From contig CALFVF010000026.1 of NCBI GenBank assembly GCA_937928735.1, forward strand, positions 1 through 49,809: a stretch of DNA of 49,809 nucleotides, written 5' to 3'. The notes under the pieces were generated by a model, which saw only the letters and a list, made by a program, of their open reading frames with translations, ran no database searches and was not told the DNA's origin. The translations under genes were made by a program, and so were the position numbers. The stretch comes from an uncultured Verrucomicrobiales bacterium (GTDB lineage: Bacteria > Verrucomicrobiota > Verrucomicrobiia > Verrucomicrobiales > Akkermansiaceae). This document shows, piece by piece, positions 9,834-19,048 of the stretch (position 1 is the first letter of the stretch; each line of letters opens with the position of its first letter).

Positions 9834-12443
9834 TTATCTCTTAGAAAAAACCTTACTACTAATACAGAGGCCGATCAGATCACGGAGTCCGAGTTTCTCC
9901 TTCTTTACCTGAGTGGTAATGCGGTTTACTTCCTGCTGATCGGCGTAGTTGAGATCGCGTCCCGTGCTATAGGAGAGGAATTTGACAACAATATTTCTGG
10001 TGACACTTTTCTCGCGCTTGAGGAGCTCTTTGGTGAGGTCGGAAACATTGTGGATCACTGTGCCATCAGGGAGTTCACCACTAGGGTCGACTTTTGGGCC
10101 TTTGTTTCTGAGGAATTTATCTCCTTTGGTGATCGGGTAGTTCGAGCGATAGACACCCACGGGATCATAATTTTCTAGTGCGAAGCCCCAGGCATCAATT
10201 TTGGCGTGGCAGTCATTACAGACAGCCATGGTTCTGTGTTTGGCGAGGCGTTCTTTGATTGTTGTTGCCCCGCGTGTGTCTGGCTCGATGGGTGGCACAT
10301 CGGGTGGTGCTGGTGCTGGTGGTGTACCAAGCAGAGCCTCGAGTACCCAGACACCTCTGGTGACGGGAGAGGTTTCCACGCCATTAGCAGAAGAAGTCAG
10401 TACACTGGCGTGGCCGACAACACCTGGGGGGCGTGGATTGTTCTTTGGGAACTCGACCTTTCTAAACTCAGAGCCATGCACGTGATCCCAGCCGTAATGG
10501 TTCGCGAGCGCGCCGTTGACGTAGGTGTAGCGACTATCTAAGAAGCTGCGTATAGGTTTGTTATTGTTGAGAATGTCCGCAAAGAAAAGTTGTGTTTCGC
10601 TCTTCATGGCTTGCTGGAGACGATTGTGGAAGTAGCGAGGAAATTGACTTTCTGAGGGGAGCATGCTGCCGAGCTTATCGAGGCGCAGCCAAGTGTCTGT
10701 GAAGCCAATGTGGAAGGCCTCTGACTTGGGGCTTTGGAGTAGACGTGTGACTTCTGCACTCATGACTGAGGGCACGAGAATTTCCCCAGAAGCTGCGAGG
10801 TTGAGCAAGCGCTCATCTGGGGCACTCGACCAGAAGGTGTAGGAGAGTCGATTGGCGACCTCGTAGCTATTGAGGTGCTTCTGCTTGTCAGAATTACCTT
10901 CATTGAGATAGAGGAATCTCGGTGAGCTAAGTATGCCTGCAAAACCTAGGCGAATCGCCGCATCTGGCTTCATGCCTTTTTGGATGTATTTCTCAATGGC
11001 TGCCACATAGTGTTTGAGTTGATGTGGCTTCACTGGTTGGCGGAAGGCTTTAGTGGCAAAGTTGAGGACTGCATTGGCGATGTCAACTTCCTCCGCTGTC
11101 TTGGCCTCGGCAAAGATCGACTGGTGTAGAGCTGTGGGCCATTCTTTATAGGTCGGCCCCTCGATCTGCATTTGGAATACACGCACTCTAGGGCCTTCGT
11201 ATAAGTCTGAGAGCGGTGGTAGGCCTGATTCTTCGAGTGTGGGGATGTCTTTGGCTTCTCTGTGCATGAGAATGCGTACATAATCGGTGGGGTAGATCTT
11301 GTCTTTGAGGACTTTATTGTAGAGGCGAGTGAAGATTCCCGTTGTATTGGACGCACCATTCAACCAGCTGATGGAGGGAATAGCTCCTTCTGGGAGCCAT
11401 GTGGTGATGGAGTAGGATTCTCTCTGATGATCCTTGAGATCCCAAAGGGCAAGGTGTTTGCGCCCAGTGATGGAGGATTCGCCGAGTTGGTCGGGAGCAG
11501 TGGCGATCCAGAGAGCGAGTTGGAGTGGCTCTTCTAGGTCCAGAGCATGGTAGATATCAGTGGGGTAGGGGTGCTTGCGGTTAATCGCTGTAGCATCAAT
11601 GGTGATTGTATAGTAACCAGCCTTTTGAATGCCACCTTTGTATTTATGTTCTTTGACATAGTTTGAGAAGCGCTCATTGGCACTGCCGTGACCGATGTCT
11701 AGGTACTTATTCTCTTCGTGGGCGACTTGGTAGTTGACGCCACCTGTTGAGTATGGGCGAGCATTGAAGTCTTTGGCTTTATAGACTTTAAGCTCGCTCT
11801 TTGGTTTCTCCTTGTGGAATGGGAAGGCTTTTTCCACGTAGTGGCGATTCGCTTTGACGATACGCTGGAGCTGGATGTCAGAGAGTACTTGAGCTTCGCC
11901 AATATTGCGGAATCCGTGGTGATCCTGCTCGGGGGGGAACTCTGTGGTTAGGTCATCTGTGTAGGTGTTTACATCAAGCAGGTCACTAATCGTGTTTTTA
12001 TATTCTGCGGTCGTTAATCGCCTAAGAATGGTTGTTTGGGGCTTTGAGTTGCTCTCAGATTGGATGAGATAGTCAGTGAGACTCGCTACAGCGGCGCGTA
12101 CCTCATCCGCACTGGGCTGGAGGACTTTTTTCTTCTTTGGGGGCATTTCCCCGAGATTGAGTTGGTCAAGAATTTCCTCTACTGTGAGCAGGTGATCGTG
12201 GTTGTAGAGGTCATCCAGAAAATCATCAAAATTACGGTCACCTCGCTCAGACCATTCATCATGACAGTCAGAGCAATAAGTGCGCACGAACTCTGCTGTT
12301 TTTTCAAGTTTCCCGGGAATGTCTGCTTGAATCTGGGGGCTATTTTCCTCTTCTTGGCTCCCAGACTCTGCATGAAGCGGGCTCCATGGACTGAGGTTGA
12401 GAACACCGAGCGTGAGAAGGGTGCGGATCAAAGGAAATTTCAT
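9834..12443 (-). CDS. secreted DUF1592-family c-type cytochrome (planctomycete-type PSD/PSCyt protein)
   Basis: The 869-residue protein has a signal peptide (cleavage probably after HAE, about residue 26) and two c-type haem motifs: CSDCH near the N-terminus (about residue 57) and CNDCH in the C-terminal third. The arrangement fits the multidomain family built of an N-terminal cytochrome, DUF1587, DUF1595, DUF1592, DUF1588 (containing CxxCH, then GFALENYDPVGVYR) and DUF1585. These proteins are abundant in Planctomycetota and Verrucomicrobiota, and their substrate is unknown. They act outside the cytoplasmic membrane, presumably in redox chemistry. The next gene downstream in transcription is a small membrane protein; the gene upstream is a DUF1552 protein, the usual partner, with a gap of about 70 nt. 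The family is secure but the biochemical role is not. Confidence 0.92.
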   Translation of the reverse strand: MKFPLIRTLLTLGVLNLSPWSPLHAESGSQEEENSPQIQADIPGKLEKTAEFVRTYCSDCHDEWSERGDRNFDDFLDDLYNHDHLLTVEEILDQLNLGEMPPKKKKVLQPSADEVRAAVASLTDYLIQSESNSKPQTTILRRLTTAEYKNTISDLLDVNTYTDDLTTEFPPEQDHHGFRNIGEAQVLSDIQLQRIVKANRHYVEKAFPFHKEKPKSELKVYKAKDFNARPYSTGGVNYQVAHEENKYLDIGHGSANERFSNYVKEHKYKGGIQKAGYYTITIDATAINRKHPYPTDIYHALDLEEPLQLALWIATAPDQLGESSITGRKHLALWDLKDHQRESYSITTWLPEGAIPSISWLNGASNTTGIFTRLYNKVLKDKIYPTDYVRILMHREAKDIPTLEESGLPPLSDLYEGPRVRVFQMQIEGPTYKEWPTALHQSIFAEAKTAEEVDIANAVLNFATKAFRQPVKPHQLKHYVAAIEKYIQKGMKPDAAIRLGFAGILSSPRFLYLNEGNSDKQKHLNSYEVANRLSYTFWSSAPDERLLNLAASGEILVPSVMSAEVTRLLQSPKSEAFHIGFTDTWLRLDKLGSMLPSESQFPRYFHNRLQQAMKSETQLFFADILNNNKPIRSFLDSRYTYVNGALANHYGWDHVHGSEFRKVEFPKNNPRPPGVVGHASVLTSSANGVETSPVTRGVWVLEALLGTPPAPAPPDVPPIEPDTRGATTIKERLAKHRTMAVCNDCHAKIDAWGFALENYDPVGVYRSNYPITKGDKFLRNKGPKVDPSGELPDGTVIHNVSDLTKELLKREKSVTRNIVVKFLSYSTGRDLNYADQQEVNRITTQVKKEKLGLRDLIGLCISSKVFSKR

Positions 12444-12514
12444 ACCTAAGAAAGTGACTATACGAGCTGAAAGATGGATGTACTAGTTATTGGGTTGCTT
12501 GGGAGTCTCTGGCT

Positions 12515-13816
12515 CTATGCCTTGAGGTCAAGTCCTGTGAGAGTGCCTGTGGAGGTATTAAATGTATCGAGTTCGAGGCCGAAGTTCTGCAACATAGAGG
12601 TGTAGATATTGGTGGCTGGCGGGAGAGATTGATCTTTGGTTTTCTCAAACTTCATATGAGAGCCATGCTTAAATCCACCTCCCGCAAGTACGAAGGGTAG
12701 GCTTCTATTGGAGTGGGAGCTAGCATTTCCCATTCCAGAGCCGATGAGAGACATTGTGTTATCAAAGAGACTGGAGCCATCGACTTCCTTGATGTCTTTG
12801 AGCTTATCCTGGAAACGGGCAAACTGCTGCATGTGGAAGTTCTCTACAATGGAGAGCTCTTGGAGATATTCTGGCATTTTACCGTGGTGGGAGAGTTGAT
12901 GGTAGCCTTTAGAGACACCCTCAAATCCACCGCTATTGCGGCCAAATTCAGAAATCTCAAAGCTGAAGACACGAGTTGAGTCTGTCTGTAGGGCAAGTGC
13001 CATGAGATCGTAATAGAGGGGTGTGCGATCAATGAAGTCCATCTCATTACTACCCTCAGGAAGGGCGTAGCTGACCTTAGGCTTTGGTCGGTTTAGCCAT
13101 GCCTTTGACTGTGTGAGGCGCTGCTCAATGGCACGGAGTGAGGTGAAGTACTGATCGACTTTTTCTTGATCGTCTTTGCCAAGGTGTTTTTGGAGGGCCT
13201 TTGCATCGAGTGCTACGAGATCAAGAATGCTTTGCTCTTCATTAAAGGCACGCTTGAGGATGTTGAGCTTATTTTTCTTTGGATCTTGGAAGAGAGCGGC
13301 GAATATAGCGCGGAGATCCTGTACCGGAGGAATCGCGACACCACTTGAGCTCCATGAGAGAAGGTTAATGGGGACACTGCCAGTGGTGAGCTGCATGGAG
13401 GGGTAGCGTGTTTGCTCTCCGACAAACTGAGCGGCTTTTTGATCCACGCTAATATTTTTTTCTCTAAAACTCCCAGAACTCTGAGAAACGACTCCTGAGA
13501 GGAAGCTGTGCACACCTTTGTGACCTCCAAGGCCAAGCTCGCCGTGGTCGAGACCAGAAATCACTGTGAAGTCATCTCGCATGTGAGCGAGGGGCTTGAG
13601 CAGGGGGGAGAGCTCGTAGTTATTGCCACCGTGAGTAGGAAACATCTGGTCGGGGACAAAGCCGTAATTGGAGCCGATACAAACCATGCGTTTGGGAGCT
13701 TTGGCCGTGTCACTTGTATTGGCCATAATGTCGAGATGCGGCAAGGACAAGGCAGCGCCTCCGAGTCCTCTAAGGAAGTGGCGGCGGGGAATAGTTTTTC
13801 GGGTGATAGGAGTCAT
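12515..13816 (-). CDS. Tat-exported DUF1552 family protein
   Basis: The start was placed at the ATG at 13816, giving 433 residues. An upstream TTG start would add 29 residues in front of the signal. The N-terminus carries a twin-arginine motif (PRRHFLRGLGGAALSLP), so the folded protein is exported through Tat. The body matches DUF1552: CIGSNYGFVPDQMFP, SGLDHGELGLGGHKGVHSFL, a FSFEISEFGRN segment and a C-terminal LNIYTSMLQ-like block. DUF1552 belongs to the alkaline-phosphatase/sulfatase-like fold seen in exported DUF1501-type proteins, but the activity is undefined. It is immediately upstream of the DUF1592 cytochrome gene, and the two are almost certainly co-transcribed. Confidence 0.9.
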   Translation of the reverse strand: MTPITRKTIPRRHFLRGLGGAALSLPHLDIMANTSDTAKAPKRMVCIGSNYGFVPDQMFPTHGGNNYELSPLLKPLAHMRDDFTVISGLDHGELGLGGHKGVHSFLSGVVSQSSGSFREKNISVDQKAAQFVGEQTRYPSMQLTTGSVPINLLSWSSSGVAIPPVQDLRAIFAALFQDPKKNKLNILKRAFNEEQSILDLVALDAKALQKHLGKDDQEKVDQYFTSLRAIEQRLTQSKAWLNRPKPKVSYALPEGSNEMDFIDRTPLYYDLMALALQTDSTRVFSFEISEFGRNSGGFEGVSKGYHQLSHHGKMPEYLQELSIVENFHMQQFARFQDKLKDIKEVDGSSLFDNTMSLIGSGMGNASSHSNRSLPFVLAGGGFKHGSHMKFEKTKDQSLPPATNIYTSMLQNFGLELDTFNTSTGTLTGLDLKA

Positions 13817-14075
13817 GGCAGAAAGTAAGAGAATGTCAGAGCTTTTGTTGTCTAATACTACGTCACTGAACTCAAATTTCTTCAAAAAAAGATAGAATTT
13901 CAATCATTTCTCCAAAGAATTCCGGTGTCTCAATACCTAGAAATCGACGAGCCTCCATAAGTGCTAGAGGGTAGGTTATATACTGTGAGATGGAGCTTCT
14001 TTGGTATTTGAGTGCATAATTGAAATACTTCTTTTTAAAGGCGCTCAAGAGTCTCTCTAAGCTCTTAATGCTTGG

Positions 14076-14684
14076 CTAGGATCTAGGTAGGTGCCCTGCT
14101 TGCACGGCATTCTCGATGAGTTGTTCTGTGTAGGCCCAGAGAGCATGTGAACCTGAGTCAATTTTTTGGTTTTTCTGGCGAACCATCTCTTCGGTGACAG
14201 AGTTTTCCTTCCATGTCTGGCCTTCTGTAGAATGGTTGTGGAGGAGCGGTATAAGGCGGTCACAGGCATTACAGAACTTAGACTCGGTCGTTTCACCCGC
14301 TTCAAACTCGATCCACAAGTCGAGAAGTTCTTTTCCCTGAGGGTCAGGCAATAGCCCGAAGATCCGCTCAGCGGCCGCGAGTTCCTTCTCGTACTTACCA
14401 CTCTGGTCAGTGGCATAACAGAATGTGTCTCCGGCATCGATTTCTACAATATCGTGGATGAGCTGCATCTTGAGGGCTTTAAGCAGATCAATAGGCTCAT
14501 TACTGTGCTGCGCCATGGTGAGGACAAGCATGGTGCTGTGCCAGCTATGTTCCGCTGTGTTTTCGTGGCGTTGTCTATTAATTAGTAATGTTTTACGAAT
14601 AATTGACTTGAGGGCATCTAGCTCTTTGATGAACTCGATGGTTTGCTTGATAGGCTCCATAGTACGATCACTGACACAATTCAT
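14076..14684 (-). CDS. HD-domain phosphohydrolase (YfbR/HDDC2-like)
   Basis: The protein has 202 residues. Metal ligands of the HD superfamily are visible: EHSWH (His46), LIHDIVEID (His77-Asp78) and ACDRLIP (Asp142), preceded by RHENTAEHS, which is typical of the HD_3 / 5'-deoxynucleotidase-like group. Family members remove phosphate from deoxynucleoside monophosphates, so a role in nucleotide pool balance is plausible next to pyrF. The start codon overlaps the stop of the epimerase gene (ATGA at 14684-14681), making it the last gene of a four-gene operon. An internal ATG eight codons in is an alternative start. The exact substrate cannot be read from the sequence. Confidence 0.85.
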   Translation of the reverse strand: MNCVSDRTMEPIKQTIEFIKELDALKSIIRKTLLINRQRHENTAEHSWHSTMLVLTMAQHSNEPIDLLKALKMQLIHDIVEIDAGDTFCYATDQSGKYEKELAAAERIFGLLPDPQGKELLDLWIEFEAGETTESKFCNACDRLIPLLHNHSTEGQTWKENSVTEEMVRQKNQKIDSGSHALWAYTEQLIENAVQAGHLPRS

Positions 14685-15517
14685 GATAGCTTGAGAGACT
14701 GGGCGACTTCCTTCGCTGCTTCTGTGAAACTCGGGTAGCGAGGGCGCCAGCCAAGCTGGAGTAGCTTAGCATTCGAGACAGCTTTGTGCGTCCAGCCTCG
14801 TTTGCGATTGAGGTCGCGAGGTTTGGAATCTGGCATGGGACGCTGAAAGATCTCTGTGAGTGCCTCAAAGGTCGTTTTTTGGCTCTTGGGTGTGCTATCA
14901 GAGACGTTGTAAACCTGCCCGGCCGCAGCGTTTAAATTCTGGAGCGCGTAGAGAATCGCTGCGGCAGCATCATCGCGGTGGATTTGATTGAGAATCCTGC
15001 GTCCGTCTTCTTCAAGGTGAGCTTCTGCACTGAGGAATTTTTTTAGAATAAAAGAGCGCCCAGGGCCATAGATGCCACTGAGGCGCAGCACCACACCTTG
15101 CTGGGCGAGGACAAGTCTCTCTGTTTCGAGTAGAATCTGGCCAGTGGCTCTATCTGGTAGCGTTTCGCTCTCTTCGGTGACTGTGCTTCCATCGGTCTGT
15201 GCGTAGACCGAGGAGCTCGAGGTGAAGAGAATGGGGGTACTCGGATAGAGCTCTTGAAGATTCTTAATCCCCTCAATAAAGACAGCTCGGTAGGCTTCCT
15301 CGCCACCACGACTTGAGGAGGCACAGTGAATAATGAAATTTGGTGAGACAGCGAGCTCACGTAGTGAGTCCAGAGAGGTGACATCAGCTTCTATCACTGC
15401 CTGCTCTGGCTGCGCGTGGCGAGAGATAGCAGTGACACTATAGCCCGTACTTCTGAGCTGGCGTGCTAGCTCACTCCCTACGTAGCCATGACCAATGAGT
15501 AAAACGTGCTCAGACAT
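14681..15517 (-). CDS. NAD(P)-dependent epimerase/SDR, YeeZ-like
   Basis: The protein has 278 residues. The N-terminal Rossmann motif is LLIGHGYVGSELA (glycines from residue 9). The segments ILFTSSSSVYAQ, LRLSGIYGPGR and VYNVSDSTPKS match the YeeZ branch of atypical extended short-chain dehydrogenases. The Tyr of the usual YxxxK motif is present, but the Lys four residues on is not, so it may not be a classical oxidoreductase. The substrate is unknown. It sits 3 nt downstream of the aminopeptidase gene and overlaps the HD gene. Cytoplasmic, with no signal peptide. Confidence 0.85.
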   Translation of the reverse strand: MSEHVLLIGHGYVGSELARQLRSTGYSVTAISRHAQPEQAVIEADVTSLDSLRELAVSPNFIIHCASSSRGGEEAYRAVFIEGIKNLQELYPSTPILFTSSSSVYAQTDGSTVTEESETLPDRATGQILLETERLVLAQQGVVLRLSGIYGPGRSFILKKFLSAEAHLEEDGRRILNQIHRDDAAAAILYALQNLNAAAGQVYNVSDSTPKSQKTTFEALTEIFQRPMPDSKPRDLNRKRGWTHKAVSNAKLLQLGWRPRYPSFTEAAKEVAQSLKLS

Positions 15518-15520
15518 AGC

Positions 15521-16834
15521 CTAGTGGAGTGAGTGGGATGGTTGATGTTGATTCATAAGAGCCTCTATGTCTTCGATCTCAATGGGGATATTCGCCATCA
15601 GATCGGTATTTTCGTTTTTGCCAATCACTACATTATTCTCCAGGCGGATACCCAGAGATTCTTCCTGAATGTAGATACCGGGCTCAATGGTGAGCACCAT
15701 ACCCTCGGCAATAGGCTCATCCACAGGGGCGACATCGTGCACATCGAGCCCGAGATGATGTGAGGTGCCGTGCATGAAGTAGCGCTTCACCAGTGGTTTA
15801 CTCGCATCTTGCTGCTGGGCGTCTTGCTTGGAGAATAGACCGAGAGCTATGAGTTCCTTTTCCATAAACTCAAGCACCGCCCCTTGATACTGACTCGGTA
15901 GGATTCCTGGGCGCAGAATCGAGTTCGCATAGCGCATGACTCTAAGGACTGCTTCATAGACCGCGCGCTGCCTCTCACTGAAGCGGCCATTCACGGGGAT
16001 GGTGCGAGTCATATCAGAGTTCCAGTTCGCCCATTCTGCTCCCACATCCATGAGTACAAGGTCACCATCTTGGCAGATTTGATTATTTTCTAAATAATGA
16101 AGGACATTGGCATTCGCTCCACTACCGACAATGGGTGAGTAGGCGAAACCCTTAGAGCGTCTGCGTAGAAACTCATGGGCGAACTCAGCCTCGAGCTCCC
16201 ATTCACCTATGCCTGGCTTAAGAAAGCCGAGCACTCTGCGAAATCCTGCCTCAGTGATAGAGGCGGCTTTCTGGATCAGCTCCACCTCGATAGGAGACTT
16301 AATGATACGCAGCTGATGCATGAGGGGTGCGAGGCGCTCAAACTTCAGCTTAGGGTGCTTGTCTTCTAATTGTTTTCGATATCGGTCATTGCGAGTCTCC
16401 ACGAGTGAGGCACTGCGAGGGTGCTCTTCAGCAAAGAGGTAGATATGATCAGCCTTAGCGAGGAGAGTTTCGCTGAGCTGTGGGAATTGGTCTGTCCACT
16501 CGATTCGCTGAATACCGCTGATAGTTTGAGCCTGCTCTTTGGTGTATTTGGCACCTTCCCAGACAGCAATGGTGGGACTCGTCTCTCGGACAAAGAGGAT
16601 TTCGCGCTCGGCACTATCTAGCGCCTCTGGATAGTAAATGAGAATGCTCTCCTCTTGGTCCGCTCCTGTGAGGTAGAGCAAATCACTATTCTGACAAAAA
16701 GGCATGCTGCCATCCGCATTGGTCGGCATGACATCATTGGAGTGCAGAATGACAAGGCTGTTGGGTAGGAGTAAATCAGCGAGGCGCTGGCGATTGCTGA
16801 TAAATAACTCTGGGGGTATTGTGTCGTAGCGCAT
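15521..16834 (-). CDS. pepP: Xaa-Pro aminopeptidase (M24B, aminopeptidase P)
   Basis: From the ATG at 16834 the protein has 437 residues. Longer in-frame starts exist, up to 16987, but they would overlap pyrF and lack family similarity. MRYDTIPPELFISNRQRL is the normal start of the AMP_N domain. The pita-bread catalytic domain shows the dinuclear metal ligands: two Asp (LMDVGAEWANWNSDMTRT), His (HGTSHHLGLDVHD), Glu (TIEPGIYI) and Glu (IRLENNVVI). It removes N-terminal residues that precede proline. It is located 46 nt after pyrF and 3 nt before the epimerase, in one operon. Confidence 0.93.
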   Translation of the reverse strand: MRYDTIPPELFISNRQRLADLLLPNSLVILHSNDVMPTNADGSMPFCQNSDLLYLTGADQEESILIYYPEALDSAEREILFVRETSPTIAVWEGAKYTKEQAQTISGIQRIEWTDQFPQLSETLLAKADHIYLFAEEHPRSASLVETRNDRYRKQLEDKHPKLKFERLAPLMHQLRIIKSPIEVELIQKAASITEAGFRRVLGFLKPGIGEWELEAEFAHEFLRRRSKGFAYSPIVGSGANANVLHYLENNQICQDGDLVLMDVGAEWANWNSDMTRTIPVNGRFSERQRAVYEAVLRVMRYANSILRPGILPSQYQGAVLEFMEKELIALGLFSKQDAQQQDASKPLVKRYFMHGTSHHLGLDVHDVAPVDEPIAEGMVLTIEPGIYIQEESLGIRLENNVVIGKNENTDLMANIPIEIEDIEALMNQHQPSHSLH

Positions 16835-16880
16835 CAGTTTGAGAATTTCTGACTGTGAGTGTATAGCTGATAGAGTAAGT

Positions 16881-17669
16881 TTATTGGCCAGCTGGTGGAT
16901 AGACTGTAGCGATACGCTCATGCCAGTGCTTGGCTCTCGTGGCGAAGCTTTGGTCATCGTCTTGATAGAGAATGCCACGAGAGACATTAATCACATCGGG
17001 GGCAGTGCGGCCAGCTTTGGCCAGATCTTCGAGCTGACCTCCTTGGGCACCAAGACCAGGAACGAGGAGTGGATAGTCCTTGAGACGTTCCAGTACTTGG
17101 TTGGACGCATTGGTCAGCCCCACCACCATGCCGACATTGGTCAGTCGGTTTTCTTCGCGAGCTCGAGTAGCGAGATCTTGTACGAGCTCAAAGACATAGC
17201 GCTCTCCTACCATCTGGCGCTGGAAATCAGCGCTCCCGGGATTCGAGGTAACAGCGAGGAGGTAAATGTTTTTCCCCTCCCAGTCTAGAAATGGCTCCAG
17301 AGTATCGTAGCCGAGGAAAGGATTCAGAGTCACGGAGTCGACATTCCAGTTCTTAAAGTACGACTGGGCGTAGTACTTCTGGGTCTCGCCGATGTCACTG
17401 CGTTTGGCATCCAAGATCACGGGAATTTCTCTAGGGATAGAGTCCAAAACATCTTCGAGAATCTCTAAGCCTCGAATCCCCATCGCCTCAAAGTAGGCCA
17501 TATTGGGCTTAAAGGCCGCGGCATACTCAGTTGTTTCCTCTATGACTTGCTTTAGAAAACCGGGAGTTACTTCTATTCCACCACTGAGTTGAGGGCGAGG
17601 ATCTAGGCCGACACAGAGGCGAGATCCAGTGGTGTGAATCCTTGATTGAAGCTTTTGCTCGTAGCGCAT
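16881..17669 (-). CDS. pyrF: orotidine 5'-phosphate decarboxylase (type 2)
   Basis: The protein has 262 residues and catalyses the last step of UMP synthesis. LCVGLDPRPQ opens the TIM barrel, FKPNMAYFEAMG provides a substrate-binding Lys (54), and LDAKRSDIG (87-94) is the catalytic Asp-x-Lys-x-x-Asp motif. Its length and the N-terminal extension place it in the type 2 subfamily, which is longer than the E. coli enzyme. It is the first gene of the operon pyrF - aminopeptidase P - epimerase - HD hydrolase, and divergent from the binding-protein gene at 17793. Confidence 0.95.
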   Translation of the reverse strand: MRYEQKLQSRIHTTGSRLCVGLDPRPQLSGGIEVTPGFLKQVIEETTEYAAAFKPNMAYFEAMGIRGLEILEDVLDSIPREIPVILDAKRSDIGETQKYYAQSYFKNWNVDSVTLNPFLGYDTLEPFLDWEGKNIYLLAVTSNPGSADFQRQMVGERYVFELVQDLATRAREENRLTNVGMVVGLTNASNQVLERLKDYPLLVPGLGAQGGQLEDLAKAGRTAPDVINVSRGILYQDDDQSFATRAKHWHERIATVYPPAGQ

Positions 17670-17792
17670 GGAGGTACGCTTTCACAGTCTTTAGGAAAAT
17701 GGAAATGCAAAAACTCTAGACTTCGTGGTGACTTGCGCTAGCTGTATTCAATCGGCCGAGATTAATTCGGCTTTCATCTATCGAAACATACC

Positions 17793-18698
17793 ATGAAAAC
17801 AATAGTATCAATGACCGCCCTCGCAGTAGTTTCTGCCGCGGTGTTTACGAGCTGTGGAAATAAGGAAACTGCTGACTCTGGGGGCGATAGCGCTTGGAAT
17901 CAAGATGCCGTTCTAAGATTCTCAGCGATTCCTGACTCAGACACGACAGCTCAAGCCGCTAAGTTCCAGCCAGTTGCTGACTACTTAGCCGATTCATTGG
18001 GAGTGAAAGTCGAGTTCGTGCCCTCTGCAAGTTATTCTGCCTCAGTCGCTAAGTTTAAGGGAGGAGATATCCAGCTAGCATGGTTTGGTGGCGTCTCAGG
18101 CGTGCAAGCACGCGAGATCGAGGGTGCTACAGCAATTGCCGCGGGGCAGAAGGATCTCGAGTTCAAGAGCTACTTCATCGCACACAAGGACACAGGCCTC
18201 ACCTACAGTGAAGAATTTCCAAAGGCGATTGCCAATCATACCTTCACATTTGGTAGCACAGGGTCAACTTCGGGGCGCGTGATGCCATCATTTTATGTGC
18301 ATGAAAATACAGGTGCGTGGCCAGACACATTCTTTAAGAAAGGTGAAATCGGCTTCTCAGGAGCTCATGATAAGACAGCGTACGCAGTGCAGAATGGTAC
18401 CTTTGAAGTCGGAGCACTCAGCTTTGGTCAGTATGAGAAAATGGTGAAAGCTGGGACAATTGACCCTAAAGTTTGTGTAAAAATCTGGGAGACACCGACT
18501 TTCGCTGACTACAACTTCACAGCACACCCTCAGCTAGAGAAGAGCTTTGGTGAGGGCTTCACAAAGGCACTGCAAGAGGCACTTATCGGGTGCAAAGACG
18601 CAGACGCACTTTCAGCTCTCGATCGAAAAGAGCTCATTAAGGTGGAAGACAGCCTCTTTGATGGCATTGCTGCCGTGATGAAGCAAGTGGGCCTCTAA
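17793..18698 (+). CDS. PhnD-type ABC transporter substrate-binding lipoprotein
   Basis: The 301-residue protein has a lipoprotein signal ending in FTSC (Cys21). The mature part is a type 2 periplasmic binding protein of the phosphate/phosphite/phosphonate family. LRFSAIPDSDTTAQAAKFQPVADYLADSLG and AWFGGVSGVQA are characteristic, and the opening SAIPD resembles binding proteins annotated for selenate or phosphonate-like oxyanions. No ATPase or permease gene follows; instead the gene ends at a strong terminator, so the transporter partners must be elsewhere or missing. The family is confident, the ligand is not. Confidence 0.88.
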   Translation: MKTIVSMTALAVVSAAVFTSCGNKETADSGGDSAWNQDAVLRFSAIPDSDTTAQAAKFQPVADYLADSLGVKVEFVPSASYSASVAKFKGGDIQLAWFGGVSGVQAREIEGATAIAAGQKDLEFKSYFIAHKDTGLTYSEEFPKAIANHTFTFGSTGSTSGRVMPSFYVHENTGAWPDTFFKKGEIGFSGAHDKTAYAVQNGTFEVGALSFGQYEKMVKAGTIDPKVCVKIWETPTFADYNFTAHPQLEKSFGEGFTKALQEALIGCKDADALSALDRKELIKVEDSLFDGIAAVMKQVGL

Positions 18699-18738
18699 GT
18701 GCTCAAGCAGATCACGAGAGGTGGTCGAGATGATTTTA

Positions 18739-18780
18739 AAAGCCTTTGTTTGTAGTGTTCCTACAAGCGGAGGCTTTTTT
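18739..18780 (+). terminator. strong intrinsic terminator
   Basis: A 17-bp stem (18739-18755 with 18761-18777, including a few G-T wobble pairs) with a 5-nt loop is followed by a T run through 18780. It lies 40 nt after the stop of the PhnD-type gene. Confidence 0.93.
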
Positions 18781-19048
18781 CGTCTATTGTTGGATAAAAG
18801 TGCTCGCAGCGTCTGTAGTGCAGACAGACTTGAGCCTATCCATTGAAAGGAGGTTTTCGGGGGTAACCTATACTCAGTCGAGTTTCCAATTCGTCATTGA
18901 GCGACTTCTCTGGATTGCGCTCCGGACTATAGTTGGCTGCCCTGTAAGGTACTATTCAAATTCATAGTGTATGTGCCATTTTATGGAGATAGAGTGTCTA
19001 CTGGAAAAACATTGACTTCTTTCTCTCATTTGGCTTTGTGTGCCCTGC
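18781..19048. other. intergenic stretch before yrbL-like gene
   Basis: Together with the preceding terminator this forms a gene-free stretch of about 350 bp. A short open frame here has no recognisable protein features. No promoter or structured RNA was identified. Confidence 0.35.

Noticed and set aside
13817..13903. TTG start extending the DUF1552 protein by 29 residues
   Set aside because: It would bury the twin-arginine signal behind a hydrophobic leader; the internal ATG places it correctly.
18746..18967. Possible 73-residue gene after the PhnD-type gene
   Set aside because: It starts inside the terminator hairpin and has no recognisable features.
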